From: Eggerthellaceae bacterium
Lineage (GTDB): Bacteria; Actinomycetota; Coriobacteriia; Coriobacteriales; Eggerthellaceae
Length of the DNA stretch: 21,886 nucleotides
Direction: 5' to 3'
Assembly: GCA_900753095.1 (NCBI GenBank)
Contig: CAADXT010000145.1
Span: forward strand, 1-21,886
In this document: piece by piece, positions 16,289 through 21,886 of the stretch
Layout of the letters: each line of letters starts with the position of its first letter
Position numbering within the stretch: position 1 is the stretch's first letter
Notes under the pieces: model-generated
Seen by the model: only the letters and a program-made list of their open reading frames with translations
What the model was told of the DNA's origin: nothing
Databases searched by the model: none
Program-made: the position numbers and the translations under genes

Positions 16289-17491
16289 CTAGCGCACCTG
16301 CATGACGAATATCTCGAACAAGGAAACAACTATGAGGAACGCGAAATTGTACGCCTCGAAGCGCGCAATGAACTTGCCGTTGTTGCCCAAGCCCGCCTTC
16401 TGGTATTGGCGCAACGTGATAAGCGTAGCCAGCGAAGAGATGGGTGTGCCCACCGCGCCCACATTGGTGCCCAAGGCAATGCCCACCCAGTCATTCGAGA
16501 AGTGGCTGATGAGAATAGCGCTTGGCACGTTGCTTATAACCTGACTGCTTATAAGCGAGGTTACGAAAGCGCCGCACGTTGCCAGCACGTCCGAGAAGAA
16601 CTGGGAAATAGCCGGAATCTGCGCAATGTTGCCGCTGAAGATGAAGAAGCACACGAAGGTGATAACCAGCGCATAATCGGTTTTGGCGAACACGCGCCTG
16701 TCCGTTATGGCCAGCACCACCACGATGGCAACCGTGCCCATAAGGTACGGCACCGCACCAACCGTCATGGCAATGCATAGGGCGAAAAGCACCGCATAAA
16801 TTGCAACGCGCGGTTTCGAGAGCCGAATGCTCTCGGGCTTTTCGTAATGGAATTCCGCCTTCTTCACAAAGCAGCAGCGGGCAAGAATAAGCACAACCGA
16901 CAGCACCAGCGGAGGGGCCATGGTGGCCACGAAATCGCCGAAATCAACATCGAAAACGGAGTACAAATACAGATTATGCGGGTTGCCGAAGGGCAGCAGC
17001 ATGCCGCCCAGGTTGGCAGTAAGCGTGATGACAATGAACGCGAACGGGATTTCCGCTTCCCTGTTTACCGACTTCAGCAGCACCACCGCAAGCGGAAGCA
17101 CGGTGACCAAGGTCATATCGTTCGAAAGAACCATAGAGCAGCAGAGCGTTACCAGCACCAAGGCGATAACCAGCGCACGCGTACTGGAAACATGCTGCAC
17201 CAACGAATGCGCCACGAACTCAAGCAAACCCGATGAATCGATGGCGGCAATAACCGCGAGGATGCTGAACAAGCAGGCAAGCGTGTGCCAGTTGAAGTAT
17301 CCCAGGTACGCCGCTGAAGGCGGCACGAAAAACATCGTGACCAACGCGGCCAATGCCGATATCACCAAAAGAGGGTTATGCGCAAGCGCTCGCTCGGCCG
17401 CGCGCTCAGCCGCACGGGCTCGCATTCCCGCCAAATGCGGGCCATGGTGCTTAAGGTCTATCTCTTCAATATGTTCACTGGGCAGTTTCAT
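16289..17491 (-). CDS. SLC13/ArsB-NhaD-type anion permease
   Basis: 400 residues with about ten membrane segments after a basic, Ala/Arg/Glu-rich cytoplasmic N-terminus (1-38). Signature pieces of the ion-transporter superfamily are visible: SNDMTLVTVLPLAV (first discontinuous helix region), LLPFGNPHNLYLY, and in the second half SSQVISNVPSAILIS and GTNVGAVGTPISSLATLI. These repeated NxxxxT/S and GNP elements form the substrate site in SLC13 and ArsB/NhaD proteins. The substrate (dicarboxylate, sulphate, arsenite or Na+/H+) cannot be read here, and no ars or citrate genes are adjacent. ATG 17491 has only a short GGAAG 1-5 nt before it, too close for a normal ribosome site, but a TACAAT 6 nt upstream suggests leaderless transcription. 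A later start at Met23 is possible. Confidence 0.9.
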   Translation of the reverse strand: MKLPSEHIEEIDLKHHGPHLAGMRARAAERAAERALAHNPLLVISALAALVTMFFVPPSAAYLGYFNWHTLACLFSILAVIAAIDSSGLLEFVAHSLVQHVSSTRALVIALVLVTLCCSMVLSNDMTLVTVLPLAVVLLKSVNREAEIPFAFIVITLTANLGGMLLPFGNPHNLYLYSVFDVDFGDFVATMAPPLVLSVVLILARCCFVKKAEFHYEKPESIRLSKPRVAIYAVLFALCIAMTVGAVPYLMGTVAIVVVLAITDRRVFAKTDYALVITFVCFFIFSGNIAQIPAISQFFSDVLATCGAFVTSLISSQVISNVPSAILISHFSNDWVGIALGTNVGAVGTPISSLATLITLRQYQKAGLGNNGKFIARFEAYNFAFLIVVSLFEIFVMQVR

Positions 17492-17497
17492 GCTTCC

Positions 17498-17503
17498 ATT
17501 GTA
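17498..17503 (-). promoter_or_regulatory. -10 element 6 nt before the permease ATG
   Basis: TACAAT on the - strand is followed by GGAAGC and then ATG, the same 6-nt geometry as at the LtrA gene next door. No convincing -35 is seen. Confidence 0.4.
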
Positions 17504-17661
17504 CGCCTGGCTTTTGGAAGAGAGGATTCACTCGACGCATTTTTACGGTTTGAAATGGGATTATCGGTCAGTTATCGGACATTCAAATCAAACATTAAGG
17601 TAGAATCCGCCCATGGCGTTTCGCCTTTCCGGGCAGCATCCTCGAAAAGGAGGTGCACGCG

Positions 17662-17874
17662 ATGGACCAAGAAACCGTGATTGCGCTCTGCGCGATTTTT
17701 ACCGTTGTTATTGGAATCATCGAATTAACCCGGAAAAAGGGGAACGGTGTCGAAGCGCAAGAAGAACCGGGGAACCCTCAGAAAGTAACCCGGCTCCTTA
17801 AGCAGGGATGCCGCCCAGCCTGGCGGGACGTCATCTTCTGGCAAAGACTATACCAGAACGGAATCCGCTCATAA
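17662..17874 (+). CDS. Small single-pass membrane protein (hypothetical)
   Basis: 70 residues. A hydrophobic N-terminal helix (about 5-21, ALCAIFTVVIGIIEL) is followed by TRKKGNG and a polar tail ending in WRDVIFWQRLYQNGIRS. The ATG at 17662 is clearly set by AAAAGGAGG (17645-17653) 8 nt upstream; an ATG 9 nt earlier overlaps that site and is rejected. The short hydrophobic helix followed by RKK recalls holin-like type I toxins (TxpA/BsrG group), but the tail is longer than usual and I see no antisense RNA, so this is only a possibility. A TAGAAT at 17602-17607 could be its -10. Function unknown. Confidence 0.6.
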   Translation: MDQETVIALCAIFTVVIGIIELTRKKGNGVEAQEEPGNPQKVTRLLKQGCRPAWRDVIFWQRLYQNGIRS

Positions 17875-17952
17875 AAGTGCACACCGCATCTTCAACGTAT
17901 AGTTTTCAATTTGCCAAGAGCAGCAATAGCCCAAGGTGCCACCTGCTTGAAC

Positions 17953-18171
17953 TCAAGCGTAAAATACGGTGTAGAGCAAGAGCGCGAAAACGAACGCCGA
18001 AACACATTTGGTAAAAGTTATAAGGTCACGGTTCGCATCTTTGCTGTGGCTGTCGCTGTACCAATTGCCCACAACATGCGACTTCGCATCCCCAACCGTA
18101 GCTCCCATCAGGTACTTCACCAATTGGAAAACCCCATAAACGACCAATGCCGCCATCAAGATGCTTGGCAT
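17953..18171 (-). CDS. Small two-pass membrane protein (hypothetical)
   Basis: 72 residues with two hydrophobic segments (about 3-22 and 55-72) around a polar loop containing GNWYSDSHSKDANRD. An AAGGGG 7 nt before the ATG supports translation. No family recognised. It lies between the + strand small membrane gene and the aroE terminator, facing the former. An overlapping ORF on the other strand (17911-18198) has no ribosome site and a less protein-like composition. Confidence 0.5.
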   Translation of the reverse strand: MPSILMAALVVYGVFQLVKYLMGATVGDAKSHVVGNWYSDSHSKDANRDLITFTKCVSAFVFALLLYTVFYA

Positions 18172-18317
18172 AGCGCGCCCCTTCCGTTGTGTGATTAATC
18201 TTCGTTTAGATGCTATGCACTTTACGGAACCGGCGATTTTTAAGTGTACAGGATAGTACCCAGTGAAACACCTGGGCGAAAAAGCTTTTGACTATCCCGC
18301 CCTTAAACACCACCCCC

Positions 18318-18359
18318 TTGAAAGACAAAGGCCCTGCAGACCATCGCCTGCAGGGCCTT
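18318..18359 (-). terminator. Rho-independent terminator of aroD-aroE
   Basis: 12-bp perfect stem AAGGCCCTGCAG (18328-18339) with CTGCAGGGCCTT (18348-18359), followed on the - strand by TGTCTTTC. It lies 13 nt beyond the aroE stop. Confidence 0.85.
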
Positions 18360-18372
18360 GCTTGGCTAACGG

Positions 18373-19257
18373 TTATTCCTCCGGGAACAGCTCGTCTAGG
18401 ATCTCTTGCGTTGGCATATTGACCCCATACCAAATCTCTTCGCCGCGAGCAGCCTGCTCGATCATCATGCCGATGCCGCCGATAACCTTACAGCCCTTCG
18501 CCTCGGCGTCTTTAAGGATCTGGGTCATGCGCGGATGGTAGACGGTGTCGGCCACTACCATACCCTCCTTGATGAACTCGGCAGGAACGGAGCTTTGACC
18601 AGCGCTTTCCCCCATGCCAACAGGGGTGGCGTTGATGAGGATGTCGGACTCGGCAATGGCTCCCTTCATTTCTTCCTTGTTTTCGAACGCATGAAGGATC
18701 ATCTCCGCGCCCGTCTTTTCCTGAACGCGCGGAAGAAGAACGGTTGAGCGCGCGTAAGAGGGGCCGCCTTCTCGTGCGAACACATGCACCTTCTTGGCGC
18801 CGTCCAGAGCAGCCTGGACCAAAACCGCAGAACCGGCACCGCCAGGGCCTACCACCGTAATGGTTTTGCCCTCGATTTCCTCGCCATGGTTGCGAATATT
18901 CTGCATCATGCCCGCACCGTCGGTGTTATGGCCGATGATCCTACCGTCCTCTTCCTTCTTCAGAACGTTCACAGCGCCCATGAGCTCTGCGCTGTCCGAA
19001 AGGCCGTCGAGCAAAGGAATAATCGCCTGCTTGCACGGCATGGTCACGTTGCTCCCGTCCCAGCCATCCATGCGCTTCATGGCGGCAATGATGCTGGGCA
19101 AGTCGTCCTGCTGCACATCGAACACGACGTAAACCGAATCTACGCCCAGCTTTTCAAAGGAAAGGTTGTGGGTAGCTGGCGACATCGAATGGCGAATCGG
19201 GCTGCCCAACAGGCTAATTAGATGAGTGTGGCCGCTGATCTTGGTTTTCTCCGACAT
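18373..19257 (-). CDS. aroE: Shikimate/quinate dehydrogenase (AroE family, YdiB-like)
   Basis: Reversibly reduces 3-dehydroshikimate (and in YdiB also 3-dehydroquinate) using NAD(P)H. 294 residues from ATG 19257. Visible: SPIRHSMSP (19-27, substrate serines S24/S26), NVTMPCKQ (70-77) with catalytic K76, AVNV N97, HNTDGAG (110-116) with D113, nucleotide loop GPGGAG (137-142) and NATPVGM. MPCKQ and VYHPRMTQILKDAEAKGCKVIGG resemble YdiB (MPNKQ, NPHMTKLLQQA) more than biosynthetic AroE. The upstream in-frame TTG at 19278 is less likely: AGAGGGA lies about 7 nt before ATG 19257. It follows aroD after 60 nt with no terminator, so an aroD-aroE operon is likely, as in the E. coli ydiB-aroD pair. Whether the pair serves chorismate synthesis or quinate/shikimate breakdown is open. 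Confidence 0.95.
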   Translation of the reverse strand: MSEKTKISGHTHLISLLGSPIRHSMSPATHNLSFEKLGVDSVYVVFDVQQDDLPSIIAAMKRMDGWDGSNVTMPCKQAIIPLLDGLSDSAELMGAVNVLKKEEDGRIIGHNTDGAGMMQNIRNHGEEIEGKTITVVGPGGAGSAVLVQAALDGAKKVHVFAREGGPSYARSTVLLPRVQEKTGAEMILHAFENKEEMKGAIAESDILINATPVGMGESAGQSSVPAEFIKEGMVVADTVYHPRMTQILKDAEAKGCKVIGGIGMMIEQAARGEEIWYGVNMPTQEILDELFPEE

Positions 19258-19317
19258 GATTGATCCCTCTTTCCCCAATGCGCCTTGTTTTGGCTAAGGC
19301 GCAAAAGCCAATTTCGT

Positions 19318-20085
19318 TTATGCGAATACCTCGTGCAGTTCATCCATGATGCGAATGGCCTGCTCCACCTGCACCTGGCCAGGCGCAGAGGCTTCCTCCA
19401 ACGAGCAGAACGTAAGGGCGGAACCGAATAGCTCCCCTGCCAGACGAGTGATGCTCCCCTCGCGGCCCATTGCCATGGTCAACAATGGCTTATCGCTGTG
19501 AATGCGGGACATTTCTTCGGTTGCGGCCAGAAGCTTCAACGCATCCTGGGCGCTATTCGCCATGGTGGCGATCTTGGGAATGTCGGCGCCCAGGTCCGTC
19601 ATGTGGGTAAGGAGGCTTACCATCCATTCGACGGAAGGGGTCCCTGCGAAGTTATGGTACGAAATCACCGTTTTGACGTTGTGCTCTTTTGCGCATGCGA
19701 CGAGCTCAAGAACAGCCGCGTCGCCGATCCAGGTTTCGATGTCGACAAGGTCTACTGCCTCGGCTTCGATAATCGCCTTGTTAAGGGCAACATATTCCTC
19801 CACGGGAATGGTAAGCTGACCGCCTTGGCTCGTAGAGCGGAACGTGAATAGATACGGATTGTTGGAAAGCGCTTTGCCGATTTCCTTGGAATGCTCTGCC
19901 ATCTTTTGCGGGTCGTGCACATCTGCCGCGAAGTCGCCGCGCCACTCAAAGCACTCAACGCCCGATTCGATGCCCTTTTCGATAAGGTCGACATTCTCAG
20001 CAACCTGCGCGCCCATAAGGGAAATGATCGTCTTCGGGCGGCCTTCGCCGAGTTTGACCCCTTTAATATCAAGCGCCTGAACCAT
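19318..20085 (-). CDS. aroD: Type I 3-dehydroquinate dehydratase
   Basis: Dehydrates 3-dehydroquinate to 3-dehydroshikimate through a Schiff base with lysine. 255 residues, close to E. coli AroD. All active-site residues are present and almost in E. coli register: E47 and R49 (FEWRGDF), R83, H144 (ISYHNF), Schiff-base K171 (IPKIATMA), R214 (GSITRLAGE), S233 and Q237. The ATG at 20085 follows AGGAGG by 4 nt; the upstream in-frame TTG at 20103 overlaps that site and is less likely. First gene of the pair with aroE. A TTNGTATACNAA palindrome lies 52 nt upstream (20137-20148). Confidence 0.96.
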   Translation of the reverse strand: MVQALDIKGVKLGEGRPKTIISLMGAQVAENVDLIEKGIESGVECFEWRGDFAADVHDPQKMAEHSKEIGKALSNNPYLFTFRSTSQGGQLTIPVEEYVALNKAIIEAEAVDLVDIETWIGDAAVLELVACAKEHNVKTVISYHNFAGTPSVEWMVSLLTHMTDLGADIPKIATMANSAQDALKLLAATEEMSRIHSDKPLLTMAMGREGSITRLAGELFGSALTFCSLEEASAPGQVQVEQAIRIMDELHEVFA

Positions 20086-20136
20086 ATTTCCTCCTGAAAT
20101 CAAAGCCCTTCAGCTTACGGATTTGCCTATCGTCAA

Positions 20137-20148
20137 TTCGTATACTAA
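20137..20148 (-). promoter_or_regulatory. Palindrome upstream of aroD, candidate operator
   Basis: TTCGTATACTAA reads TTNGTATACNAA, symmetric except for one position per arm, about 50 nt before the aroD ATG and close to AT-rich promoter-like sequence. The binding protein is unknown. Confidence 0.3.
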
Positions 20149-20454
20149 CGTTTTCTTGACCAGCGGATTAGATGGTTTGGGCATCTGTTTTATTGCATGC
20201 GAGGAATGATTCCTTGGTTTGCGTATGAGTTCCAGATTCTGGGCCTTCTTGGCGAAAGTTCAGGCGGGGAACGCTGCGCTCATCGCAAGCCTTTCGAAGC
20301 TACGCCTCTCATCTTTCCCCTTGCTCGACCGGAACGCTGCAAACGGCCCCAAATTGTCCCAGGTTTTCGCTGACCCCGAACCTGCCGATTTGGTTACAGG
20401 CTGGTTCGGAACCGCTTCAAAACCAGGCAAAACCTGACTAATATTCAAATCGAC

Positions 20455-20460
20455 TATAAT
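20455..20460 (+). promoter_or_regulatory. -10 element of the GIY-YIG gene
   Basis: Perfect TATAAT 26 nt before the ATG. A CTGACT-like -35 lies 15 nt upstream, at the edge of the fold-back, so the spacing is short. The predicted leader is about 20 nt with only a weak AGAAAGAG ribosome site. Confidence 0.5.
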
Positions 20461-20486
20461 CGAGCGAGCGAAGAGAAAGAGCTCCG

Positions 20487-21074
20487 ATGAACATATCCTT
20501 ATATTTGGATAGCTGGCTTAGGCTAATGCAAAACGGATTCAAGGGGAATCTTGCTGGGCAAGATGTTCTCACGTTCGAGATTTCCATCATCGCACTCATA
20601 GCAATCCTGCTGGTGATCATCGTAGGTTGCGTCAAGCTGCTCGTAGTCGAGCAGCAAAGACAGCACCAAGCCGCACTGCGACAGAGCATCTTGGGCTCTC
20701 AGATGATCTCCGCCAACGGTTTCCTCGGAAATTGGAAAACGACCAAATCCGGCAACAAGGTGACTGGCGGATACAAGACGTTAGATCAGCCGGGATGCTA
20801 TGTAATCGTCACCTCGCCATCACCCGACGGAAAAGCTTACGAGAACGTATACGTAGGACAATCCTTGCATGTATGTTCCCGCGTAAGGAATCACCTCACT
20901 GGACACGGGAACGGCGATGTTTATGCCGATGTTCGCAACGGAAAGCCTGTTTTCGTGAAAATCGTGCCTTGTTCAGCGCAACAGATGAACGATTTAGAGA
21001 GGAATCTCATCAGAGCATTCAACGCCACAAGCTCGTACAACAGCACCGCTGGCGGATCAAGAAGAAGATTTTGA
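20487..21074 (+). CDS. Membrane-anchored GIY-YIG nuclease-like protein
   Basis: 195 residues. A single strong membrane helix lies at about 31-54 (EISIIALIAILLVIIVGCVK) after a short amphipathic N-terminus. A helical linker rich in Gln (55-72) follows, then a GIY-YIG domain: GCY (103-105), VYVGQS (121-126), Arg/His of the second motif (R132/R134, H136), catalytic-type E171 (NDLERNLI) and N185 (SYN). With the key residues conserved a nuclease is plausible, but the target is unknown and no restriction or repair partner is adjacent. The sequence looks less GC-rich than the metabolic genes, which may indicate acquisition. The stop codon TGA (21072-21074) lies within a CRISPR repeat copy (21069-21104), so the last residues SRRRF may have been set by the repeat boundary. 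The start has a good TATAAT but a weak ribosome site. Confidence 0.82.
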   Translation: MNISLYLDSWLRLMQNGFKGNLAGQDVLTFEISIIALIAILLVIIVGCVKLLVVEQQRQHQAALRQSILGSQMISANGFLGNWKTTKSGNKVTGGYKTLDQPGCYVIVTSPSPDGKAYENVYVGQSLHVCSRVRNHLTGHGNGDVYADVRNGKPVFVKIVPCSAQQMNDLERNLIRAFNATSSYNSTAGGSRRRF

Positions 21075-21104
21075 TTACCAGTCAGTTCGACACTGCTCCA
21101 AAAC
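21069..21104 (+). repeat. Solitary CRISPR-repeat copy (35 of 36 bases) at the end of the GIY-YIG gene
   Basis: It matches the array repeat at every base but the first (T for G). It lies 202 nt left of the first array repeat and supplies the TGA stop of the nuclease gene. It is either a relic terminal repeat or a tracrRNA anti-repeat (see the overlapping candidate RNA). Confidence 0.9.
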
Positions 21105-21193
21105 TAGGGCAAGACGGTTCACGTCTTAATTAAATAACGAACGGCGATACTCTGCCCAGGTTCCTAACCCGGGGGGTGTTCGCCGTTCGTATT
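21069..21193 (+). ncRNA. Candidate tracrRNA (anti-repeat plus two hairpins)
   Basis: If crRNAs are read on the - strand (repeat 5' end GTTTTGGAGC), the solitary + strand copy is their complement and ends in GCTCCAAAAC, as an anti-repeat should. Directly 3' is a nexus-like hairpin AAGAC, GGTTCAC, GTCTT (21111-21127). Then comes a long hairpin with 11-bp arms (21137-21147 with 21180-21190) enclosing a GGTT/AACC stem with CCC/GGG extension (21155-21173). Against: the pairing is nearly perfect over all 36 bases, the T tract after the last hairpin is poor (CGTATTCAG), and no promoter is evident inside the nuclease gene. The hairpin could instead end transcripts on the - strand, where TTATTTAATT follows. 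Confidence 0.35.
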
Positions 21194-21206
21194 CAGTATA
21201 CCACCT

Positions 21207-21293
21207 CGGGGCGTGGCGGAATAGGCAGACGCGCCAGTCTCAGAAGCTGGTGGGCGCAAGCCCGTGCGGGTTCGAATCCCGCCGCCCCGACCA
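21207..21293 (+). tRNA. tRNA-Leu(CAG): tRNA-Leu, anticodon CAG
   Basis: 87 nt including encoded CCA. Acceptor CGGGGCG (21207-21213) pairs with CGCCCCG before discriminator A21290; the anticodon loop is CTCAGAA with anticodon CAG, reading CUG codons. A long variable arm (GGGCGCAAGCCC) and the T arm GCGGG, TTCGAAT, CCCGC are as expected for a class II leucine tRNA. It sits between the solitary CRISPR repeat and the array, with 13 nt to the first array repeat. Confidence 0.96.
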
Positions 21294-21306
21294 ACGATTA
21301 AAGCCA

Positions 21307-21886
21307 GTTTGATTACCAGTCAGTTCGACGCTGCTCCAAAACAATGCCGAGTCCGTCAGCGGGTAGCCGGCGTTTGATTACCAGTCAGTTCGACACTGCT
21401 CCAAAACTGGCTACCTGCCGTCCGAGAGCATCGCGGGGTTTGATTACCAGTCAGTTCGACACTGCTCCAAAACAACCTCTACCGTGGTAACGGTCTTGGC
21501 AGGTTTGATTACCAGTCAGTTCGACACTGCTCCAAAACATCTGGGATATGTCCCATAATACGCTTATTGGTTTGATTACCAGTCAGTTCGACACTGCTCC
21601 AAAACAGACGGCTTCAACCTATCGAACGGTATGATGTTTGATTACCAGTCAGTTCGACACTGCTCCAAAACGTAACGTACTGCGATGTGTACCGCGGTAA
21701 GGTTTGATTACCAGTCAGTTCGACACTGCTCCAAAACTTGCGCGGCATCCAGCAGGCGCTTCACTTCGTTTGATTACCAGTCAGTTCGACACTGCTCCAA
21801 AACAGCAGTGATATCACAATATACAGTAATCATGTTTGATTACCAGTCAGTTCGACACTGCTCCAAAACCACCGAAGCGGGGCCGA
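21307..21886 (-). CRISPR. CRISPR array, at least nine 36-nt repeats, probably type II; continues past the window
   Basis: Repeats start at 21307, 21372, 21438, 21503, 21570, 21636, 21702, 21768 and 21834; eight complete spacers of 29-31 nt and a ninth cut by the window end. Each repeat begins GTTTGATTACC and ends GCTCCAAAAC on +. All are identical except the first (21307), which has G for A at its 24th base. The degenerate copy usually marks the leader-distal end, so the leader should lie to the right and transcription run on the - strand, where the repeat starts GTTTTGGAGC. Repeat length, spacer length and that start fit type II, but no cas gene is in view, so subtype is inference. Spacer 4 contains its own short inverted repeat (TGGGA, TATG, TCCCA). 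Confidence 0.97.

Larger units (their letters stand above)
20104..20486. other. Intergenic region upstream of the GIY-YIG gene with a large fold-back
   Basis: 383 nt without a convincing gene. Two short overlapping ORFs on opposite strands (20219-20437 and 20260-20448) lack ribosome sites. At 20360-20436 the DNA folds back: CAGGTTTT (20360-20367) with AAAACCTG (20429-20436), enclosing CCGAACC (20376-20382) with GGTTCGG (20403-20409), and inside that CCTG (20381-20384) with CAGG (20397-20400), of which 20381-20382 compete with the second stem. There is no T tract. The fold-back may be the end of an interspersed repeat; its copy number cannot be seen here. Confidence 0.5.

Noticed and set aside
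20219..20437. 72-residue + strand ORF as a protein gene
   Set aside because: No ribosome site, it overlaps an equally open - strand ORF, and its end lies in a fold-back; better treated as a non-coding or repeat segment.
21129..21206. T-box or attenuator in front of tRNA-Leu
   Set aside because: The hairpin at 21137-21190 precedes a tRNA gene, not an amino-acid or synthetase gene, and no T-box motif is seen.

Overview
The window looks like chromosomal DNA from a high-GC anaerobic actinobacterium of the Coriobacteriia, probably Eggerthellaceae. This is inferred from GC-rich coding sequence, a RecJ-RecQ fusion upstream of a bifunctional Rel, a short-chain gene style with strong AGGAGG ribosome sites, and an aroD plus YdiB-like aroE pair. 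No 16S or other taxonomic marker is present, so the assignment is tentative.

Left part (1-6240). The 3' end of an Ala/Glu/Lys-rich coiled-coil protein on the + strand converges on a DEAD-box RNA helicase on the - strand, and the two are separated by back-to-back terminators. Then come asd (aspartate-semialdehyde dehydrogenase, -), a small zinc-ribbon membrane protein (+), and lysC (aspartokinase, -). Together asd and lysC supply the first two steps from aspartate to lysine, threonine and methionine. lysC carries a well-placed internal ribosome site and ATG that could give a separate beta subunit.

Middle (6182-13608). A four-gene - strand unit runs recJ-recQ fusion, rel (bifunctional ppGpp synthetase/hydrolase), an MBL-fold hydrolase, and a DUF47/PhoU-like protein. 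It ends at a strong terminator at 6182-6214. recJ and rel are 2 nt apart.

Right-middle (13608-20100). This part holds an iron-containing alcohol dehydrogenase, an LtrA-family membrane protein and an SLC13/ArsB-type permease. The last two have a -10 hexamer exactly 6 nt before the ATG, which suggests leaderless mRNAs. Two very small membrane-protein genes follow, and then the aroD-aroE pair for dehydroquinate/shikimate or quinate metabolism.

Right end (20104-21886). This is the accessory part. An intergenic fold-back element precedes a gene for a membrane-anchored GIY-YIG nuclease-like protein. The stop codon of that gene lies inside a solitary copy (35 of 36 bases) of a CRISPR repeat. Downstream of this copy are two hairpins, a tRNA-Leu(CAG), and then a CRISPR array of at least nine 36-nt repeats with 29-31-nt spacers that runs off the window. 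Repeat ends and the position of the one degenerate array repeat suggest a type II array read on the - strand. In that case the solitary repeat plus hairpins has the right polarity to be a tracrRNA (anti-repeat, then nexus, then terminal hairpin). A relic repeat is the main alternative. No cas gene lies in the window.
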